Of a stretch of 64,000 nt of DNA, positions 53,887 to 62,815 are shown in pieces (position 1 is the stretch's first letter; each line of letters opens with the position of its first letter). Origin of the DNA: Polaromonas sp. SP1. Its GTDB lineage: Bacteria > Pseudomonadota > Gammaproteobacteria > Burkholderiales > Burkholderiaceae_C. The position numbers and the translations under genes are program-made. The DNA is taken from the NCBI RefSeq assembly GCF_003711205.1, contig NZ_CP031013.1:4010501-4074500 (forward strand), given 5' to 3'. The notes beneath the pieces are model-generated. The model made no database searches and was not told the origin of the DNA. It saw only the letters and a program-made list of their open reading frames with translations.

Positions 53887-54797
53887 GCACGGCCACCTTG
53901 AAAACCGCCGCCCAAAAACCGGGCACACCGCCGGCGCCACCGCACCCGCTGCGCGAGTTCTGGAACTACTTCAGCGCCAACAACGGCGCCGTCATCGGCC
54001 TCGTGATCGTGATCGGCGTGCTGCTGATCGCGCTCTTTGCACCGCTGCTGGCGCCGCACGCACCCAACATCACCAACAACGCGGTGTTCCTCAAGCCGCC
54101 GGCCTGGCAGGCAGGCGGCTCCTGGACATACCCGCTGGGCACCGACGCCATCGGCCGCGACATCCTTTCGCGCCTGATGTACGGCGCACGCCTGTCGCTG
54201 GTCATCGGTCTGGCCGTGGTGGCGCTGTCGGTCATCGTCGGCACGGTGCTGGGCCTGCTGGCGGGCTTCTTCCGCGGCATCTTCGAGATCGCCGTGATGC
54301 GCCTGATGGACATCATCCTGACCCTGCCCAGCCTGCTGCTGGCCATCGTCATCGTTGCCATCCTCGGCCCCGGGCTGATGAACGCGATGCTGGCCGTCGC
54401 CATCGTCGTGCTGCCGCATTACGTGCGTATCACACGCGCCGCGGTGATCGCCGAGACCTCCCGCGACTACGTGACTGCCGCCCGCATGAGCGGCGCCAGC
54501 CGCTTCCGCCTGATGTTCAGCGAGATCCTGCCCAACTGCACGGCGCCGCTGATCGTGCAGGCCTCGCTGGGCGTGTCGACTGCCATCCTGGACGCCGCCG
54601 CCCTGGGCTTCCTGGGCCTGGGCGCCCAGCCTCCCTCACCTGAATGGGGCACCATGCTGGCCGATGCCCGCGAATTTGTCTTGCGCGCCTGGTGGGTGGT
54701 TACCTTCCCCGGCCTCGCAATTTTGATCACTGTGCTGGCCTTCAACTTGCTCGGCGACGGACTGCGTGACGCGTTCGACCCCAAGCTGAAGCGCTGA
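53883..54797 (+). CDS. dppC: Dipeptide-type ABC transporter permease DppC
   Basis: A 304-residue permease. Motifs: [23 protein letters not shown] after the first membrane segment, and the EAA loop [29 protein letters not shown] Pro/Ala-rich N-terminal tail (about 30 residues) is cytoplasmic. It overlaps dppB and lies 10 bases before dppD. Confidence 0.93.
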   Translation: MSTATLKTAAQKPGTPPAPPHPLREFWNYFSANNGAVIGLVIVIGVLLIALFAPLLAPHAPNITNNAVFLKPPAWQAGGSWTYPLGTDAIGRDILSRLMYGARLSLVIGLAVVALSVIVGTVLGLLAGFFRGIFEIAVMRLMDIILTLPSLLLAIVIVAILGPGLMNAMLAVAIVVLPHYVRITRAAVIAETSRDYVTAARMSGASRFRLMFSEILPNCTAPLIVQASLGVSTAILDAAALGFLGLGAQPPSPEWGTMLADAREFVLRAWWVVTFPGLAILITVLAFNLLGDGLRDAFDPKLKR

Positions 54798-54807
54798 AAG
54801 ATTCCGT

Positions 54808-55824
54808 ATGGCTCTCCTGGAAATAGAAAACCTCTCCGTCGAGTTCCCCTCGCAAAACGGCATCATGCATGCCGTCGACGGTATCAGCCTGTCGCTCGAA
54901 GAAGGCGAAGTGCTCGGCATCGTCGGCGAGTCCGGCTCCGGCAAAAGCGTCACCATGATGGCCTTGATGGGCCTGGTGGCCTACCCCGGCCGCGTGAAAG
55001 CCGACAAACTGCGTTTTGCCGGCCACGACCTGCTCAAGCTGTCGCAGGGCGAGCGCAACAAGCTCATCGGCAAAGACGTCGCGATGATCTTCCAGGAGCC
55101 CACGACCAGCCTGAACCCCTGCTTCACCGTCGGCTTCCAGATCACCGAAACCCTGCGTTTGCACCTGGGTATGGACAAAAAGGCCGCCACGCGCAAGGCC
55201 ATCGAGTTGCTCGAACAGGTCGGCATCAACTCGCCTGAAAGCCGCCTCAAGGCCTACCCGCACCAGCTCTCGGGCGGCATGAACCAGCGCGTGATGATCG
55301 CCATGGCGATTGCCTGCAACCCACGCCTCTTGATTGCCGATGAACCCACCACGGCGCTTGACGTGACCATCCAGGCGCAAATCCTCGACCTGCTGCGCAG
55401 CCTGCAAAAGGAACGCGGCATGGCCCTGGTGCTGATCACCCACAACATGGGGGTGGTGTCCGAAATGGCGCAGCGCATCGCCGTCATGTACGCCGGCCAG
55501 ATCATGGAAGAGCAAAGCGCGCAAGCCCTCTTCAACACGCCCCAGCACCCGTATACCGAAGCCTTGCTGTCGGCCCTGCCCGAGCGCAGCGACGGCAGCG
55601 CGCGCCTCGCAACCATTCCCGGCATGGTGCCCGGCCTCTACGACCGCCCCGCCGGCTGCCTGTTCGCGCCTCGCTGCTCCTACGCCACCGAGCATTCCCG
55701 CAATGAGCGCCCGCTGCTGCGCGCCTGGAAGGACGGCATGGTCCGCTGCCACTACCCGCTGGGCGACCCCAGCCGCGAGGGCAATATCGAACGCGACACC
55801 CCCGTGATGGAGGCCGCGCAATGA
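54808..55824 (+). CDS. dppD: Dipeptide-type ABC transporter ATPase DppD
   Basis: A 338-residue ATPase with Walker [11 protein letters not shown], signature [16 protein letters not shown], Walker [13 protein letters not shown] and the C-terminal oligopeptide-transporter motif [10 protein letters not shown] with extra cysteines (an Fe-S-type motif of the Opp/Dpp ATPases). It overlaps dppF as ATGA. Confidence 0.93.
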   Translation: MALLEIENLSVEFPSQNGIMHAVDGISLSLEEGEVLGIVGESGSGKSVTMMALMGLVAYPGRVKADKLRFAGHDLLKLSQGERNKLIGKDVAMIFQEPTTSLNPCFTVGFQITETLRLHLGMDKKAATRKAIELLEQVGINSPESRLKAYPHQLSGGMNQRVMIAMAIACNPRLLIADEPTTALDVTIQAQILDLLRSLQKERGMALVLITHNMGVVSEMAQRIAVMYAGQIMEEQSAQALFNTPQHPYTEALLSALPERSDGSARLATIPGMVPGLYDRPAGCLFAPRCSYATEHSRNERPLLRAWKDGMVRCHYPLGDPSREGNIERDTPVMEAAQ

Positions 55825-56834
55825 GCACCGCCACCACCCCCACCCCGCGCACCCTGCCCACCGGCCCCGTCGTCGAGGCAAAGAACCTCCGGCAGGTCTA
55901 CGAAATCCGCCGCGGTTTCATGCGCAAGTCCGATCATCTGCAAGCCGTCGGCGGCGTCTCTTTCTCGGTCGACGCCGGCAAGACGCTGGCCGTCGTCGGC
56001 GAATCGGGCTGCGGCAAGTCCACCCTCGCCCGCATGGTGTCGCTGATTGAAACCCCCACGGGCGGCGAACTGACCATCACCGGCATCGACGCGGTGAACG
56101 GCGCCCAGGAAGAACGCCAGGGCCTGCGCAAAGCCGTGCAGCTGGTATTCCAGAACCCCTACGGCTCGCTCAACCCGCGCAAGAAAATCGGCGCCATCCT
56201 TGAAGCGCCGCTGGAAATCAACACCAAACTGACCGCCGCGGAGCGCGCCGAAAAAGCCCGTGCCATGCTGGCCATGGTCGGACTGCGCCCCGAACACTAC
56301 GACCGCTACCCCCACATGTTTTCGGGCGGCCAGCGCCAGCGCATTGCCATTGCACGCGCCCTGATGCTCAACCCCACCGTGGTGGTGGCCGACGAGCCGG
56401 TGTCCGCCCTTGACGTCTCCATCCAGGCCCAGGTGCTCAACCTGCTGGCCGACCTGCAGCAGTCCATGGGCCTGGCCTACCTGTTCATTTCGCACGACCT
56501 GGGTGTGGTGCGCCACATCGCCCACGACGTGCTGGTGATGTACCTGGGCCACGCGGTAGAGCAAGGCGAGAAGAACGCCCTGTTCAACCGCCCCCTGCAC
56601 CCCTACACCCAGGCTTTGCTGGGGTCCACACCGGGCCTGGCCGGCACCGGTGTCAAGCAGCGCATCGTGCTCAAGGGCGAATTGCCCTCGCCGCTCAACC
56701 CGCCCACCGGCTGCGTGTTTTCCACCCGCTGCCCGCACGTCACCGACCGCTGCCGCGCCGAAAGGCCCCAGCTGCGCGAAGTTGCAGGGCGGCAGGTTGC
56801 GTGCCACTATGCTGAAAACTTTCTCACTGCGTGA
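55821..56834 (+). CDS. dppF: Dipeptide-type ABC transporter ATPase DppF
   Basis: A 337-residue ATPase, second of the heteromeric pair. Walker [26 protein letters not shown], signature [15 protein letters not shown], Walker [14 protein letters not shown], and C-terminal [15 protein letters not shown] hairpin directly after its stop separates it from dppA. Confidence 0.93.
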   Translation: MSTATTPTPRTLPTGPVVEAKNLRQVYEIRRGFMRKSDHLQAVGGVSFSVDAGKTLAVVGESGCGKSTLARMVSLIETPTGGELTITGIDAVNGAQEERQGLRKAVQLVFQNPYGSLNPRKKIGAILEAPLEINTKLTAAERAEKARAMLAMVGLRPEHYDRYPHMFSGGQRQRIAIARALMLNPTVVVADEPVSALDVSIQAQVLNLLADLQQSMGLAYLFISHDLGVVRHIAHDVLVMYLGHAVEQGEKNALFNRPLHPYTQALLGSTPGLAGTGVKQRIVLKGELPSPLNPPTGCVFSTRCPHVTDRCRAERPQLREVAGRQVACHYAENFLTA

Positions 56835-56876
56835 CCTGAAACCATGCATTTCCGCACCGGTTTCAGGCCACGTTTT
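56835..56876 (+). promoter_or_regulatory. Hairpin between dppF and dppA
   Basis: CCTGAAACC and GGTTTCAGG form a perfect 9-bp stem (56835-56843 with 56859-56867), followed by CCACGTTTTT. It begins at the base after the dppF stop and looks like an attenuator or mRNA-stability element between membrane components and binding protein. Confidence 0.6.
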
Positions 56877-56968
56877 TCAATGACCAGAGCGCACAACGTC
56901 ACAAATGTTGTGCAATCTGGCCGCAAGCCCCGCTGCGATGCAGCATCAACCTCCAAAGGGATCGTCAA

Positions 56969-58606
56969 ATGATTCAGACCAAACCAAGTGCGAGCCGGCT
57001 CCGTCCGGTCCAGCGCGCATTGCTGTGCGCCGTTGCCCTGCCAGCGCTGCTGGCACTTTCACCCGTCTCCGCCAAGACGCTGGTGTTCTGCTCTGAAGGC
57101 AGCCCCGAGAACTTCTACCCCGGTGTCAACACCACGGGTACGTCGTTTGATGCCAACGAACCCGTCTACAACCGCCTCGTCGAATTCGAATACGGCGGCA
57201 CCAAGGTTGTCCCCGGCCTGGCCGAAAAATGGGACATCTCCGCCGACGGCCTGACCTACACCTTCACGCTTCGCAAGGGCGTGAAATGGCATGCCAGCAA
57301 CAAGGCCTTCAAGCCAACGCGCGACTTCAACGCCGACGACGTGCTGTTCATGTTTGAACGCCAGTGGAAAGAAGACAACGCCTTCTTCAAGGTCACCAGC
57401 CCCAACCACTCCTACTTCAGCGACATGGGCATGCCCAAGCTGCTGAAATCGGTGGAAAAGGTCAACGACCTCACCGTCAAGATCACGCTGGACAAGCCTG
57501 AAGCGCCGTTCCTGGCCAACCTGGCCATGCCTTACGCGGCCGTCCAGTCCAAGGAATACGCCGACGCCATGCTCAAGGCCGGCACGCCCGAAAAAATCGA
57601 CCAGGACCCGGTCGGCACGGGCCCCTTCTACCTGGTGCAGTACCAGAAAGACGCGGTCATCCGCTACAAGGCTTTCCCACAATACTGGGGCGGCAAGGCC
57701 AAGATCGACGACCTTGTGTACTCGATCACGCCTGACGCATCGGTGCGCTGGGCCAAGCTGCAAAAAGGCGAGTGCCATGTCATGCCTTACCCCAACCCCG
57801 CCGACCTGGACGCCATCCGCAAGGACGCCAACGTCACCATCGTCGAGCAGGCCGGCCTGAACGTGGGCTACCTGGCCTACAACACGACCAAGAAGCCGTT
57901 TGACGACGTGCGCGTGCGCAAGGCCATCAACATGGCCATCAACAAGAAAGCCATTGTTGACGGCGTGTACCTGAGCACCGGCGTGGCCGCCAAGAACCCG
58001 ATCCCGCCGACCATGGCCGCGTACAACAACGCCATCAAGGACGACGAGTACAACCCCGAAGCCGCCAAGAAATTGCTGGCCCAGGCCGGTTTCCCCAACG
58101 GCTTCACCACCGACCTGTGGGCCATGCCCGTGCAGCGCCCGTACAACCCGAATGCCAAGCGCATTGCCGAGTTGATGCAGGCTGACCTGGTCAAGGTCGG
58201 CGTCACGGCTGAAATCAAGAGCTTCGAATGGGGCGAGTACCGCAAGCGCCTGCAGGCCGGCGAACACCAGATGGGCATGCTGGGCTGGACCGGCGACAAC
58301 GGCGATCCTGACAACTTCATGTACACCCTGCTCGGCTGCGCTTCGGCCCAGTCCGCCAGCGGCTCCAACATCGCCAAGTTCTGCTACCAGCCGTATGAGG
58401 ACCTGGTCCTGAAAGCCAAGACCGTGACCAACCCCGCAGAGCGCATCAAGCTCTACCAGCAGGCCCAGGTCATCTTCAAGGAACAGGCTCCCTGGTTCAC
58501 CATCGCCCACGCGGTGCAGCTCAAGCCCATCCGCAAGAGCGTGATCGGCTACAAGAACAGCCCGTTCGGCCGCCACAACTTCTACGCTGTGGACATCAAG
58601 GAGTAA
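56969..58606 (+). CDS. dppA: Dipeptide-binding periplasmic protein DppA
   Basis: SBP family 5 protein of 545 residues with a signal peptide ending SPVSA. The mature N-terminus KTLVFCSEGSPENFYPGVNTTG followed by VYNRLVEFEYG and VPGLAEKWDISADGL is very close to E. coli DppA in pattern. Two cysteine pairs (near CSEG and CHVM; LGCASAQ and KFCYQ) match DppA disulfides. A dipeptide (and possibly haem) ligand is expected. It is placed last in the operon rather than first, after a hairpin. Confidence 0.93.
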   Translation: MIQTKPSASRLRPVQRALLCAVALPALLALSPVSAKTLVFCSEGSPENFYPGVNTTGTSFDANEPVYNRLVEFEYGGTKVVPGLAEKWDISADGLTYTFTLRKGVKWHASNKAFKPTRDFNADDVLFMFERQWKEDNAFFKVTSPNHSYFSDMGMPKLLKSVEKVNDLTVKITLDKPEAPFLANLAMPYAAVQSKEYADAMLKAGTPEKIDQDPVGTGPFYLVQYQKDAVIRYKAFPQYWGGKAKIDDLVYSITPDASVRWAKLQKGECHVMPYPNPADLDAIRKDANVTIVEQAGLNVGYLAYNTTKKPFDDVRVRKAINMAINKKAIVDGVYLSTGVAAKNPIPPTMAAYNNAIKDDEYNPEAAKKLLAQAGFPNGFTTDLWAMPVQRPYNPNAKRIAELMQADLVKVGVTAEIKSFEWGEYRKRLQAGEHQMGMLGWTGDNGDPDNFMYTLLGCASAQSASGSNIAKFCYQPYEDLVLKAKTVTNPAERIKLYQQAQVIFKEQAPWFTIAHAVQLKPIRKSVIGYKNSPFGRHNFYAVDIKE

Positions 58607-58647
58607 TTCTTCAAGACCAGGCGGCTTCGTCACGAAGCTGCCGCCAC

Positions 58648-58677
58648 AAAAAGGCCGGGATAACCCGGCCTTTTTTG
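58648..58677 (+). terminator. Terminator after dppA
   Basis: AAAAAGGCCGGG-ATAA-CCCGGCCTTTTTT, strong stem with T-run; a second hairpin (GGCGGCTTCG / CGAAGCTGCCGCC) sits just before it. Confidence 0.92.
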
Positions 58678-58699
58678 TTTCCCTCAATCGCTTTTTTAA

Positions 58700-58759
58700 G
58701 AAAAATCAGCCTCCAGCCCAATCAGGGTATGGGCTAGCCGCTCTCTTTTTTATAGCACC
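58700..58759 (-). repeat. Dispersed short repeat, copy 7 (intergenic)
   Basis: Minus strand reads GTGCTATAAAAAAGAGAGCGGC and ends TTGGGCTGGAGGCTGATTTTTC. It lies between the dppA terminator and the ThDP-enzyme stop codon. Confidence 0.7.
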
Positions 58760-58760
58760 A

Positions 58761-60467
58761 CTAGGTCGGGCGTTTCAACGCGTTCTGCGTGATCGCCGAC
58801 AGCGTGCCGCGCGTGGTGATGACTTCCGGGTCCAGCGTGACTTCGATCACCGTGCCCTCCTTGCGCGCCAGCGCCGCCAGCAGTTCCGCTTCAAACTCGG
58901 CCGTGCGCGTGATGCGCACGCCGGCATAGCCGTAGGCAAGAGCCAGCGCGGCGAAGTCCGGGTTGTTCAGGCGTGACCCACTTTCGTGCTTCGGGTACTC
59001 CCTTTCCTGGTGCATGCGGATGGTGCCGTACATGCCGTTGTTGAGCAGCACGATGATGCTCTTGGCGCCATGCTGCACGGCCGTGGCCAGCTCCTGCCCG
59101 TTCATCAAAAAGTCACCGTCACCCGCGATGGTGAAGGCCACCCGGCCGGTCGTGATGGCCGCCGCGATGCCGGCTGGCACGCCGTAGCCCATCGCGCCCA
59201 CCGTCGGCGCCAGCTGCGTCTTGTGGCCCTTGACGAGGCCGTGGTGCTGGAAGAAGCGGTGCACCCAGCTGGCGAAGTTGCCTGCGCCGTTGGTCAGCAC
59301 CGCGTCGTCCGGCAAATGCTTTTGCAGCAGGCTGACGATGGCCGGCATGTCGATATCGCCCGGCAGGTTGGCCGTTGCCGTGGGTTTGAGGTTTTCCAGG
59401 TAGTCCTCATTCGCCGACGCCGTCCAGGCCTCCCAGGCTACGGTGACCGGTGCCGTCAGCACCTCGAGCGAACGCGCCGCCGCATTCATGGTCGCGTTGA
59501 TGGCCAGGTCGGCGTGGTAGACGCGGTTGAGTTCCTCGGCGCTGGCATGGATGTGCACCAGCTTCTGCTTCGGCCGGGGCGCTTCGAGCAGCGTGTAGTT
59601 ACCGGTTGTCATTTCGCCCAGGCGCGGGCCGATGGCGATGATCAGGTCGCTGGCCTTCACGCGTGCGGCCAGCTTGGGATTGAGGCCTATGCCCACATCA
59701 CCGGCATACAGAGGATGGTGGTTGTCAAAGGTGTCCTGGAAACGGAAGGCATTGCCTACCGGCAACTTCCAGTTCTCGGCAAAGCGCTGCAGCGCCTGCG
59801 CCGACTGCGGCGTCCAGCCGCCGCCGCCCGCAATCACCAGCGGGCGCTCGGACTTGAGCAGCATCTCGCGCAGCGTGCGCAGCGAGCCCGGGTCGCTCCA
59901 GGCCTGTACCGCTTCCACACGCGGCAGCGGCTGTGCGGCGGTCATGCGCGTCAGCATGTCTTCGGGCAAAACCAGCACCACCGGGCCGGGCCGCCCGTTC
60001 AGGGCGGTGGCAAAGGCGCGCGCGACGTATTCGGGAATGCGGTCGGCGTCGTCAATGCGCTCCACACGCTTGGCAAAACCTTTGGTGCTCGGCCCGAAGA
60101 AGTTGAAGTAGTCCACTTCCTGGAAAGCTTCGCGGTCGCGGCAGTCGCTGGCCACGTCACCCACCAGCAGCACCATGGGGGTGGAATCCTGGAAAGCTGT
60201 GTGCACACCGATGGACGCGTTGGTGGCGCCCGGCCCGCGCGTGACCATGCACACGCCCGGGCGGCCCGTCAGCTTGCCATGCGCCTCGGCCATAAAGGCG
60301 GCGCCGCCCTCCTGGCGGCAAGTGACGAACTGGATCCTGTCCTGGCGCGCATGCAGGCCGTCGAGCACGGCCAGATAGCTTTCACCGGGCACACCAAACG
60401 CATGGGTAACGCCCTGGGCCAGAAGGCAATCGACTAGGAGGTGGCCAGCAAGTTGAGGGGTAGTCAT
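58761..60467 (-). CDS. ThDP-dependent enzyme, acetolactate-synthase-like
   Basis: From ATG 60467 (MTTPQLAGHLLVDCLLAQGV) the protein has 568 residues. Three canonical domains: N-terminal Pyr domain with catalytic Glu in VTCRQEGGAAFMAEA, central domain (RPLVIAGGGGWTP), and C-terminal PP domain with ThDP motif GDGDFLMNGQELATAVQHG followed by LLNNGMYG. It is not the IlvB of isoleucine synthesis by context (no small subunit gene) and lacks oxc- or gcl-specific features. Other members of the group act on benzoylformate, sulfopyruvate or oxo acids. Substrate not assigned. Confidence 0.85.
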   Translation of the reverse strand: MTTPQLAGHLLVDCLLAQGVTHAFGVPGESYLAVLDGLHARQDRIQFVTCRQEGGAAFMAEAHGKLTGRPGVCMVTRGPGATNASIGVHTAFQDSTPMVLLVGDVASDCRDREAFQEVDYFNFFGPSTKGFAKRVERIDDADRIPEYVARAFATALNGRPGPVVLVLPEDMLTRMTAAQPLPRVEAVQAWSDPGSLRTLREMLLKSERPLVIAGGGGWTPQSAQALQRFAENWKLPVGNAFRFQDTFDNHHPLYAGDVGIGLNPKLAARVKASDLIIAIGPRLGEMTTGNYTLLEAPRPKQKLVHIHASAEELNRVYHADLAINATMNAAARSLEVLTAPVTVAWEAWTASANEDYLENLKPTATANLPGDIDMPAIVSLLQKHLPDDAVLTNGAGNFASWVHRFFQHHGLVKGHKTQLAPTVGAMGYGVPAGIAAAITTGRVAFTIAGDGDFLMNGQELATAVQHGAKSIIVLLNNGMYGTIRMHQEREYPKHESGSRLNNPDFAALALAYGYAGVRITRTAEFEAELLAALARKEGTVIEVTLDPEVITTRGTLSAITQNALKRPT

Positions 60468-60545
60468 GAGCCTATTGTGCCGCTGGATGTGCACAGCCGC
60501 AGCGCCAGAACGGGCCTCTATCAACCAAGCGGGTGCCGCGGAACC

Positions 60546-60713
60546 GGCTATGCCGGGCCGCAGGCGCCGTCCCCTGCAAGGGGAAAAGGGCTACACGGAG
60601 TGAGCCCGATAGGGGTGTGTCAATTTTTCGGCTTTGCCGGGCCGCAGGCGCCGCCCCCTTGAGGGGGGAACAGGCTACACGCAGTGAGCCTGGACGGGGG
60701 CGGGCTCTTTATT
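60546..60713. repeat. Tandem pair of ~84-bp GC-rich repeats
   Basis: Unit 1 starts at 60546 (GGCTATGCCGGGCCGCAGGC) and unit 2 at 60630 (GGCTTTGCCGGGCCGCAGGC). Both continue with CGCC..CCCCTTG/GCAAGGGG, then GGCTACAC, AGTGAGCC and a G-run. Units differ at scattered positions. The array runs up to the stop codon of the gene at 60709. Confidence 0.85.
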
Positions 60714-61017
60714 CAGGCGTCGCTGCGTCGCCGTCACCGCCGCCTGCTTCCAGGGCCTGACGGGCGAGCTCTTCGTCGCTCAGTGGGGGCGCTGCTTCCA
60801 GCGCGGCAAGTTCATCAAGGAACTCCTGCGTCGGCTCCTCATGCTCCAGCAGCACTTCCTCCAGCTTTTGCCGACCGGTCTCTGCATGTACCGACGGTGA
60901 AACCAGCACGGTGGGCGGCACCGGGAATTTCTCGCCGAGTTCAAACTTCAGCGCTTCAGATTTCTCTTCAACCCAGTGCGCGAAATCACCGTCTTTGGGT
61001 GTGTTCGAATTGCTCAT
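60709..61017 (-). CDS. Small acidic protein of unknown function
   Basis: From ATG 61017 (MSNSNTPKDGDFAHWVEEKS), 101 residues after a GGAGG-like ribosome-binding site. It is strongly acidic, with a helix-rich Glu/Leu region (RQKLEEVLLEHEEPTQEFLDELAAL) and a Gly/Asp tail. No signal peptide, membrane segment or cysteine is present. The stop codon abuts the 84-bp repeat array. Unknown family; the GGC GGC codons and normal GC skew look native. Confidence 0.6.
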   Translation of the reverse strand: MSNSNTPKDGDFAHWVEEKSEALKFELGEKFPVPPTVLVSPSVHAETGRQKLEEVLLEHEEPTQEFLDELAALEAAPPLSDEELARQALEAGGGDGDAATPE

Positions 61018-61158
61018 GGCGGCCTCCTTGGCTTGCGTTGCGGACCGGGCGCGAGTGGCCAAGACCTGAATCATTATGAAACGGTGCTGCGTATAACGAT
61101 AGTGCCGGCCGCGCTCATTCGCGTAGGCCGCAGCCCCCTGCTGCGACTGGGGACTTGA

Positions 61159-61182
61159 TTTAATTCACCAAACAGTTAAATT
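61159..61182. promoter_or_regulatory. Probable TetR operator in front of tetR
   Basis: ATTTAATTCACCAAACAGTTAAAT contains inverted ends ATTTAA / TTAAAT around TTCACCAAACAGTTA. The inner 15 bases recur with two changes upstream of the permease gene at 61911. It overlaps the expected promoter, six bases before the tetR start. Confidence 0.6.
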
Positions 61183-61188
61183 TGCAAC

Positions 61189-61836
61189 ATGCCAGCCGCC
61201 ACCGCCTCCACACCCGAACCGCGCTCACGCGACGCCGACCGCTCGCAACAAACCATCCTGCTGGCCGCACGCGACGAGTTTGCGCTCTATGGCCTCGCAG
61301 GCGCGCGGGTGGACCGCATCGCCGAGCGCGCCGACATCAACAAGCGCCTGATCTACTACTACTTCAAGAGCAAGGACGACCTCTTCCTGGCGGTTCTGGA
61401 GAACACCTACGCCGACATCCGCGCGGCCGAGCAGAAGCTGCACCTGGACGAGATGGACCCGGTCGAAGCCATCCGCGAGCTGGTGTCCTTCACCTGGCAT
61501 TACTACCTTGAGCACCCCGAGTTCATCTCGCTGCTCAACAGTGAAAACCAGCACAATGCGGCGCACCTGAAAAAGTCCGCGCGCATCCAGGAAATGAACT
61601 CCCCGCTGGTGCAGATGCTCGATACGGTGCTGGAGCACGGGCGCCGCAAGGAGCTGTTTCGCGCGGGCATAGACCCGATCCAGCTCTACATCTCGATTGC
61701 GTCGATCTGCTACTTTTACCTCTCCAACAACCAGACGCTTTCCACCATCTTCGGGCGCGACCTGCGCGCGCCCAAGGCCATGGCGCAACGCCTGTCGCAC
61801 ATGACGGACATGGTGCTCGGCTATGTGATGCGCTGA
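61189..61836 (+). CDS. TetR/AcrR-family transcriptional regulator
   Basis: A 215-residue regulator starting at ATG 61189. N-terminal HTH: TILLAARDEFALYGLAGARVDRIAERADINKRLIYYYFKSKDDLF, the normal TetR pattern ending in the YYYF-x-SK-x-x-LF helix. The C-terminal ligand domain (about 75-215) has LVSFTWHYYLEHPEFISLLNSENQ and is of the type found in regulators such as RutR-like proteins. It lies upstream of and in the same direction as an ABC transporter and shares a 15-base motif with that operon's promoter region, so it likely represses both. Confidence 0.9.
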   Translation: MPAATASTPEPRSRDADRSQQTILLAARDEFALYGLAGARVDRIAERADINKRLIYYYFKSKDDLFLAVLENTYADIRAAEQKLHLDEMDPVEAIRELVSFTWHYYLEHPEFISLLNSENQHNAAHLKKSARIQEMNSPLVQMLDTVLEHGRRKELFRAGIDPIQLYISIASICYFYLSNNQTLSTIFGRDLRAPKAMAQRLSHMTDMVLGYVMR

Positions 61837-61910
61837 GCGCAGCGCCCTCGCAGGCACACCTCCGGGATTTCCCTAGGGGCCGTTGACAGCCCTCGCCACA
61901 GCCCCAACAA

Positions 61911-61925
61911 TTCACCATATAGTTA
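61911..61925. promoter_or_regulatory. Second probable TetR operator, before the ABC transporter operon
   Basis: TTCACCATATAGTTA, matching TTCACCAAACAGTTA before tetR at 13 of 15 positions, preceded in both cases by AA. A TTGACA box (61883-61888) lies just upstream. Confidence 0.6.
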
Positions 61926-61982
61926 CATACGGACGTGCCAAACCCCGGCACAGCGCCGCATGGGCGACAAGGAGACTTCCCG

Positions 61983-62756
61983 ATGCTGCGCAAGTTGCTG
62001 CTGTTACCGGCGCTCAGGCCCTTCCTGCTGATCATCCTGCTGCTGGTGCTGTGGGACCTCGCCATCCGCGTCTTCAAGATCCCCGCTTACCTGATCCCGC
62101 GCCCCGAGGAAGTCGTGCGGCAGTTGATTGGCGAATGGAACAACCTGCTCAAGCAAAGCTGGAAGACCACCCAGGCCACGCTGGGGGGCTTTGCGCTGAC
62201 CATCGTCATCGGCATTCCACTGGCCATGGTGATTGCCTACTCCCGCCTGGTCGAGTCTTACGTCTACCCGCTGCTGGTGTTTTCACAAAGCATTCCCAAG
62301 GTCGCGATTGCGCCGCTCTTTGTCGTGTGGTTCGGCTTCGGCATCTTTCCCAAGATCATCTCGGCCTTCCTGCTGGGCTTTTTCCCCGTCGTGGTGTCTA
62401 CCGTCATGGGCTTCAAGTCGGTCGAGCCCGACATGCTGGACCTGGCGCGCTCCATGGGCGCCAGCCGCCTGCAAACCTTCTTCAAGATCAGCCTGCCGCA
62501 GGCCCTGCCCGCCATCTTCAGCGGCCTGAAGGTGTCGATCACGCTGGCGGTGGTCGGCGCAGTCGTCGGTGAATTCGTCGGCTCCAACTCCGGCATCGGC
62601 TATGTGCTGCAGGTGGCCAATGGCAATTTTGATTTGCCGCTGATGTTCGCCGCGCTGGTCGTGCTGTCGTCCATCGGCGTGCTGCTGTTTGCGGCCATCG
62701 ACCTGGCCGAGCGCCTGACGATTCCATGGCATGCCTCGCAGCGCCAGGTGTTCTGA
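61983..62756 (+). CDS. ABC transporter permease, SsuC/TauC/ThiX type
   Basis: From ATG 61983 (MLRKLLLLPALRPFLLI), 257 residues with six hydrophobic segments. The family blocks are present: IPAYLIPRPEEVVRQLIGEW, and the EAA loop in ARSMGASRLQTFFKISLPQALPAIFSGLKVSITLAVVGAVVGEF. AAGGAGA precedes the start. First gene of a permease / binding protein / ATPase operon. The substrate class is nitrate/sulfonate/pyrimidine-like. Confidence 0.92.
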   Translation: MLRKLLLLPALRPFLLIILLLVLWDLAIRVFKIPAYLIPRPEEVVRQLIGEWNNLLKQSWKTTQATLGGFALTIVIGIPLAMVIAYSRLVESYVYPLLVFSQSIPKVAIAPLFVVWFGFGIFPKIISAFLLGFFPVVVSTVMGFKSVEPDMLDLARSMGASRLQTFFKISLPQALPAIFSGLKVSITLAVVGAVVGEFVGSNSGIGYVLQVANGNFDLPLMFAALVVLSSIGVLLFAAIDLAERLTIPWHASQRQVF

Positions 62757-62815
62757 GTTCCCGTCCTTCCTTCGTCGTTTCACGTTCCATCACCGGCAAC
62801 CCCAGGAGACACATC

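Noticed and set aside
58761-60467. ThDP enzyme as a second oxc or gcl
   Set aside because: It keeps the catalytic Glu (excludes Gcl) and lacks the oxc-specific blocks seen at 40110-41828.
60546-60713. Tandem repeat as a CRISPR array
   Set aside because: The two units are contiguous 84-bp copies without unique spacers and no cas gene is nearby.
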